A stretch of DNA of 9,616 nucleotides, from assembly GCA_026400305.1 (NCBI GenBank), contig JAPLPI010000062.1:605-10220 (forward strand). The letters are read 5' to 3'. The stretch is from Alphaproteobacteria bacterium. GTDB taxonomy: Bacteria > Pseudomonadota > Alphaproteobacteria > Micropepsales > Micropepsaceae. The notes under the pieces are model-generated. The model made no database searches and was not told the origin of the DNA. It was given only the letters and a program-made list of their open reading frames with translations. A program made the translations under genes and the position numbers. Below are positions 6,302 to 9,616 of this stretch, piece by piece (position 1 is the first letter of the stretch; each line of letters begins with the position of its first letter).

Positions 6302-6330
6302 GTTATAGTGATCCGGAAGGGGCTTTTCTA
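6302..6330 (-). promoter_or_regulatory. Candidate dapF promoter (possibly leaderless)
   Basis: Read on the minus strand, TAGAAA (6330-6325, 4/6 match to TTGACA) is followed after 17 nt by TATAAC (6307-6302, 5/6 match to TATAAT). Six nucleotides separate the -10 from the dapF ATG, so initiation at the usual distance would begin at or next to the start codon. No ribosome binding site is visible before dapF, consistent with a leaderless mRNA. Prediction from sequence only. Confidence 0.35.
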
Positions 6331-6350
6331 TGGACTTGGAGGCTTATAAT
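6323..6350 (+). promoter_or_regulatory. Candidate promoter of the S9 peptidase gene
   Basis: A perfect TATAAT (6345-6350) lies 34 nt before the chosen ATG at 6385. The best -35 at proper spacing is weak (CTTTTC, 6323-6328, 16-nt spacer), so recognition may need an activator or a non-canonical sigma factor. This -35 overlaps that of the divergent dapF promoter. Confidence 0.3.
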
Positions 6351-6384
6351 TCCCAAGCTGGCGCGACAATATCGCGGAACCGCC

Positions 6385-8433
6385 ATGCGCATCCTTCTCA
6401 GCCTGATCGCGCTGCAGCTCATTCTTGCTTCAGGAGCCTTTGCTTTGACCGATGATCCCTATGCCTGGCTGGAAGATGTCCATGGCGAAAAGCCCCTGGC
6501 CTGGGTCAAGCAAGAGAATGCCAAGGCGCTGGGGCCGCTGAAGGCCGATCCGCGCTATCAGAAGAATTACCAGTCCGTGCTGGAAGTGCTGGACGCCACC
6601 GACCGCATTCCCACCGGCGGCCTCAGCCACGGCTTTGTCTATAATTTCTGGCAGAACGCGGCCAATCCCAAGGGCGTGTGGCGGCGCACTTCGATTGCCG
6701 ATTACCAGACGAAAAATCCCAAATGGGACGTGCTGCTGGATGTGGATGCGTTGGCCAAGGAGCAGAAAGAAAACTGGGTGTTCAAGGGCGCCGAATGTTC
6801 GCCCGGCGAGACGCGCTGCCTGGTGCGGCTGTCGCGCGGCGGCGGCTATGCGGTGGTGCTGCGCGAATATGACCTGAAGGCCAGGCGGCTGGCCGATGAC
6901 GGCTTTGCCTTGCCCGAGGCCAAGATCGATGCCGGTTACCTGGACGACGACACGCTGCTGTTTGCCACCACCAAGGATGGCGAGACCAAGTCCGGCTATG
7001 CCCGCATCGTCAAATTGTGGAAGCGGGACGCGCCCATCACGTCGGCCAAGGTGCTTTATGAAGGCCAGGTGGAAGACGTGCTGGCCGCGCCCGCCACCTT
7101 CCACAGCAAACAGGGTAATGCCGCCTTGGTGATACGAGCGGTGAATTTCTTCGAAAGCGATTACTTCCTGCTGGCGGGCGATACGGTGAAACAGTTGCCG
7201 TTGCCGCGTTCCGCCGATGTGAAAGGCCTGTTTGACGGCGCCTGGCTGGCCACCTTGCGCCAGCCTTTCGAGACCGGCGGGGTCAGTCTGCCCAAGGGCG
7301 CGCTGGTGACGTTCCGCGACGGCGTGCCGCCCCAGTTGATCTTCGCGCCAAATGCGCGCCAGAGCATCGAAAGCGTCGGCATCGGCCACGACAAGGTCTA
7401 TGCCGCCATCACCGACAATGTGATCGGTGCGGTGCATGTCTTTACGACCGACGGCAAAGGATGGTCGGACCGGGTGCTGCCGCTGCCGGGGCAGGGCAGT
7501 GCCGACATTGTCTCGGCCAATGACTTTGGACCCGAGGCGCTGTTCAGTTTCCAGAACTACCTGACCCCGCCCACCCATTATTTCGATGACGGCAGTGACA
7601 AGCCCCGCGCCATCAAGTCGCTGCCGGCGCGCTTCGATGGCTCTGGCCTGGTCAGCGAACAGTTCGAGGCCGTCAGCAAGGACGGCACAAAGATTCCCTA
7701 TTTCGTCACCCGGCCCAAAAACCTGAAGGGCCCGGCGCCCAGCATTCTGTATGGCTATGGCGGCTTCGAGATTTCGCTCACCCCCGGCTACAGCGCCAAT
7801 ATGGGTCGGCTGTGGCTGTCCCAAGGCGGCATCTATGTGGTGGCCAATATCCGCGGCGGCGGTGAGTTCGGGCCCGCCTGGCATGACGCGGCTTTGAAGA
7901 ACAAGCGCCAGCACGCCTATGACGATTTCGAGGCGGTGGCGGCGGACCTGGCCAGGCGCGGCCTGACCACGCCCAAGCAGCTCGGCATCCTGGGCGGTTC
8001 CAATGGCGGGCTTCTGGTCTCCACCGTAATGGTGCAGCGGCCCGACCTGTTCGGCGCCGTGGTCTGCCAAGTGCCGCTGATCGACATGATCGCCTATACC
8101 CATATCGGCGCCGGCGCGAGCTGGGTAGCCGAGTATGGCGATCCCGCGATCCCGGCGGAGCGCGATTACATTCTCACCTATTCGCCCTACCAGAACGTCA
8201 AGGCAGGCGTGAAATACCCGCCGGTATTCTTCGTTACCGCCACCAGCGACGACCGGGTAACGCCGGTGCATGCCCGCAAGATGGCGGCCCGCATGATGGC
8301 CCAAGGCCATGAGGTGCTATTCTACGAAAACACCGACGGCGGCCATGCCGCCGCCGCCGATCACCGGCAGAATGCGGAAATGTGGGGTCTCTCATTCGTC
8401 TATCTGGCGAAGAAACTGGGCCTTCGGAATTAA
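6385..8433 (+). CDS. Secreted S9A prolyl oligopeptidase-family serine peptidase
   Basis: A 682-residue exported peptidase, expected to cut short proline-containing peptides. The ATG at 6385 was chosen over the longest frame (from 6298) because it gives a clean signal peptide, residues 1-20, with probable cleavage in GAFA|LTDD. The mature protein opens with DPYAWLEDV, the family's N-terminal hallmark. A seven-bladed propeller region (about 70-400) with weak sequence conservation precedes the alpha/beta-hydrolase domain: ILYGYGGFE, VVANIRGGGEFG, nucleophile S539 in GGSNGG, the acid at D622 or D623 (TSDDRVTP) and H654 (DGGHAAAAD). Length fits S9A. Transcribed divergently from dapF across 89 nt. 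The specific substrate (prolyl versus oligopeptidase B-like) cannot be settled here, and no lipobox Cys is seen, so it is probably periplasmic or extracellular. Confidence 0.93.
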   Translation: MRILLSLIALQLILASGAFALTDDPYAWLEDVHGEKPLAWVKQENAKALGPLKADPRYQKNYQSVLEVLDATDRIPTGGLSHGFVYNFWQNAANPKGVWRRTSIADYQTKNPKWDVLLDVDALAKEQKENWVFKGAECSPGETRCLVRLSRGGGYAVVLREYDLKARRLADDGFALPEAKIDAGYLDDDTLLFATTKDGETKSGYARIVKLWKRDAPITSAKVLYEGQVEDVLAAPATFHSKQGNAALVIRAVNFFESDYFLLAGDTVKQLPLPRSADVKGLFDGAWLATLRQPFETGGVSLPKGALVTFRDGVPPQLIFAPNARQSIESVGIGHDKVYAAITDNVIGAVHVFTTDGKGWSDRVLPLPGQGSADIVSANDFGPEALFSFQNYLTPPTHYFDDGSDKPRAIKSLPARFDGSGLVSEQFEAVSKDGTKIPYFVTRPKNLKGPAPSILYGYGGFEISLTPGYSANMGRLWLSQGGIYVVANIRGGGEFGPAWHDAALKNKRQHAYDDFEAVAADLARRGLTTPKQLGILGGSNGGLLVSTVMVQRPDLFGAVVCQVPLIDMIAYTHIGAGASWVAEYGDPAIPAERDYILTYSPYQNVKAGVKYPPVFFVTATSDDRVTPVHARKMAARMMAQGHEVLFYENTDGGHAAAADHRQNAEMWGLSFVYLAKKLGLRN

Positions 8434-8441
8434 GCCGGCGC

Positions 8442-8475
8442 GTTAAGACCCGTTACTTTAACGATGCCTGTTAAG
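8442..8475. promoter_or_regulatory. TTAA-rich repeat cluster upstream of the Flp pilin gene
   Basis: GTTAAG occurs at 8442-8447 and again at 8470-8475, and between them are CGTTA-CTT-TAACG (8451-8463) and the dyad TTAAC-N7-GTTAA (8458-8474). This stands out in an otherwise GC-rich gap between the peptidase stop and the pilin start. It resembles a regulator binding array. Caulobacter pilin is controlled by CtrA (TTAA-N7-TTAA), but the TTAA spacings here are 9 and 11 nt, so a CtrA site is not shown. Confidence 0.3.
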
Positions 8476-8549
8476 CGAGTTTGCAGGTAGCCGTCAGCAG
8501 CACCGCGCCTTCGCGCTAAACCCGGCTGTCCCATTTTGAGGCAAGCCTA

Positions 8550-8714
8550 ATGCTCAAGATGTTCAAGAAACTGTTCCGTGACAACAAGGGCGCCACGGCC
8601 ATCGAGTATGGCCTGATCGCGGCCTTGATTGCCGTGGCCATCATCAGTGGCGTGTCGGCGGTGGGCTCCAAGCTCTCCACCAGCTTCGACACGGTCCAAA
8701 CGAACCTGAAGTAG
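8550..8714 (+). CDS. Flp/Fap-type type IVb prepilin
   Basis: A 54-residue prepilin. A short basic leader (MLKMFKKLFRDNKG) is followed by the prepilin peptidase site, cleavage expected after G14, with the mature start ATAIEYGLIAALIAVAII: Glu at +5 and Tyr at +6 are the Flp signature, and the hydrophobic helix (about 21-38) drives assembly. The mature pilin would be about 40 residues, typical of Flp subunits exported by a Tad system for adherence. GAGG (8538-8541) sits 8 nt before the ATG at 8550; an alternative in-frame ATG at 8559 has a worse spacing. The gene stands alone: no tad/cpa genes (prepilin peptidase, ATPase, secretin) are next to it. A strong terminator follows 22 nt after the stop. 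Confidence 0.93.
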   Translation: MLKMFKKLFRDNKGATAIEYGLIAALIAVAIISGVSAVGSKLSTSFDTVQTNLK

Positions 8715-8736
8715 TCCTTCAGGGCAGCAGCAAAGG

Positions 8737-8774
8737 AAACGGCCCGCCAGGCGACTGGCGGGCCGTTTTCATTT
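8737..8774 (+). terminator. Intrinsic terminator of the Flp pilin gene
   Basis: AAACGGCCCGCCAG (8737-8750) and CTGGCGGGCCGTTT (8755-8768) pair perfectly over 14 bp around the GNRA-type tetraloop GCGA, and the 3' side runs into TTTTCATTT. It lies 22 nt past the pilin stop. Read from the other side the stem is followed by TTTCCTTTG, so it could also stop transcription of the minus-strand small gene that ends at 8792. Confidence 0.9.
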
Positions 8775-8791
8775 CGGAAGACCGATTGTGC

Positions 8792-8923
8792 CTAGCGGCC
8801 CTTGGCAATCCGCGGCTTGGGCGGGGCGGCGGGGACGTCCTTGGGCTTGGAGGCCTTGTAGATCTTGGTCAGGGCCGCGCGGCTTTTGATGGCCGAGGCG
8901 TTCATTTCGGGCAGTTTTGGCAT
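8792..8923 (-). CDS. Putative 43-aa basic Ala/Pro/Lys-rich small protein
   Basis: A short reading frame I cannot assign to a family. It starts MPKLPEMNASAIKSRAALTK, continues with IYKASKPKDVPAAPPKPR and ends IAKGR, giving a strongly basic, cysteine-free and tryptophan-free product with a helix-like middle and a Pro-rich tail. Nearly 90% of codons end in G or C, as in the neighbouring genes, while first and second positions are much more A/T-rich; that pattern argues for real coding. Weak points are the absence of a clear ribosome binding site before the ATG and the short length. It lies 84 nt downstream of the SMP-30-like gene on the same strand and ends 17 nt from the pilin terminator. Confidence 0.5.
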   Translation of the reverse strand: MPKLPEMNASAIKSRAALTKIYKASKPKDVPAAPPKPRIAKGR

Positions 8924-9007
8924 GGCGGAGCTTTCGGATGGGAACTTCTGACCCCACTCTAAGGCTCCGGCACCGCTCAGTAAACGGATGAATCCGCAGG
9001 GCTGCCC

Positions 9008-9616
9008 TTAAGCCGGCGCTGCCCCCTGGATGCCCAACCGGACCAGATAGACCGACTGGGAGGCGCACATCCACAGCCAGTCGCGCTTGGGACCGCAGAA
9101 GGTCACGTTGGCGCAGGTCTCGGGCAGGCGGATGCGGCCGATCAGCTTGCCCGCCGGGTTCCACACCGTGACCCCCATGTAACCGAGCCTGGAGGTCGAG
9201 CCCGACCACACATTGCCCGCCACGTCCACCCGGTGGCCGTCGGGGCCGCAATTGACCCCGTCCACGTCGCAGTCGGTGAAGCGGCGCTGGTTGGCGATCT
9301 TGTTGCCCACCACATCGGCCACGTCGATGCCGGTGCCCCAGGCGAAATAGACCTTGGAATAATCCGGCGAGAAGGCGATGCCGTTGGCCACAAGCCCCAG
9401 CTTGCCTTCCACGATCACGTCCAGGCGTCCGCTGGGATCCCAGCGATAGATGCTGGGCGGGCGCACCTGCTTCTGCGAGCCGATAATGCCGGCGCTGCCA
9501 TTGCCGATATTGGGATTGGCCAGGCCCTTGGGGTTGAAGACGGCGATGCCGGGGTCGGGATGGCCCTCGGCCAATTGCGCGCCGTAATAGGGATCGGTGA
9601 ACCAGATGCTGCCGTC
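9008..9616 (-). CDS. SMP-30/gluconolactonase-like beta-propeller protein (C-terminal 202 residues)
   Basis: The gene enters from the right edge of the window, so its start and any signal peptide are not visible. The fragment opens with DGSIWFTDPYYG, a hallmark of the gluconolactonase/SMP-30 family, followed by VANGIAFSPDYSKVYFA and GPDGHRVDVAGNVWSG. By family comparison, N79 (of NGI) and D126 (of PDG), fragment numbering, would be two of the divalent-metal ligands; the N-terminal Glu ligand would lie outside the window. Propeller repeats continue to the end (VTVWNPAGKLIGRIRLPE, then CANVTFCGPKRDWLWMCA). Members hydrolyse sugar lactones or related esters; the substrate here is unknown. Five cysteines in the last 90 residues are somewhat many for the family. 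The stop is TAA at 9010-9008. Confidence 0.88.
   Translation of the reverse strand, partial: DGSIWFTDPYYGAQLAEGHPDPGIAVFNPKGLANPNIGNGSAGIIGSQKQVRPPSIYRWDPSGRLDVIVEGKLGLVANGIAFSPDYSKVYFAWGTGIDVADVVGNKIANQRRFTDCDVDGVNCGPDGHRVDVAGNVWSGSTSRLGYMGVTVWNPAGKLIGRIRLPETCANVTFCGPKRDWLWMCASQSVYLVRLGIQGAAPA

Noticed and set aside
6298..6384. An upstream start for the S9 peptidase adding 29 residues
   Set aside because: It would bury the signal peptide behind a non-conserved stretch and overlap the dapF promoter; the ATG at 6385 gives a clean secretory N-terminus.
6430..8310. A 626-codon open frame antisense to the S9 peptidase gene
   Set aside because: It lies wholly opposite a gene with a clear catalytic triad and signal peptide, its translation shows no family motif, and long antisense frames are expected in GC-rich codon usage.
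8443..8474. CtrA binding site upstream of the pilin
   Set aside because: The TTAA half-sites are separated by 11 and 9 nt, whereas the accepted consensus has 7; reported only as an unassigned repeat cluster.
8769..9251. A 160-codon minus-strand frame spanning the SMP-30-like gene end and the small-gene region
   Set aside because: It runs out of frame through the recognisable SMP-30-like coding sequence, and its Arg/Gly/Pro-rich translation is typical of a shadow frame.

Overview
The window is GC-rich and gene-dense, and its protein families and gene order point to an alphaproteobacterium: a ccmB-ccmC-ccmD-ccmG cytochrome c maturation run, a dapF-mtaB-ftsY-yciB (ispZ) cluster, and a Flp-type pilin gene. 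I cannot fix the genus from sequence alone. Nearly all the coding capacity belongs to recognisable housekeeping families. I found no CRISPR array, transposase, phage gene, tRNA or rRNA, and no clear novel multi-gene system.

Left part (1-1805, + strand): the end of ccmB, then ccmC, ccmD and ccmG. These are packed with zero gap or 4-nt ATGA overlaps and encode haem export/handling and thioredoxin-like reduction of apocytochrome c on the periplasmic side of the membrane. A small, unrecognised, Ala/Gln-rich 80-aa gene follows ccmG behind its own ribosome binding site.

Middle part (1806-6295): a convergent gap with a near-perfect 25-bp palindrome, then a MarR-family regulator on the minus strand and a 313-nt gene-free stretch with several inverted repeats, including a perfect 13-bp hairpin. 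To its right, a four-gene minus-strand operon reads dapF > mtaB > ftsY > yciB, with every junction an ATGA stop/start overlap. It joins lysine/peptidoglycan precursor synthesis, tRNA modification at A37, co-translational membrane targeting and an envelope membrane protein. DapF carries two unusual substitutions at positions that normally touch substrate.

Right part (6296-9616): a short divergent promoter region, then a secreted S9A prolyl-oligopeptidase-type peptidase on the + strand. A 54-aa Flp/Fap-type prepilin follows, ending in a textbook intrinsic terminator. Beyond it on the minus strand are a 43-aa basic Ala/Pro/Lys-rich putative small protein and the C-terminal 202 residues of an SMP-30/gluconolactonase-type beta-propeller protein that runs off the right edge.
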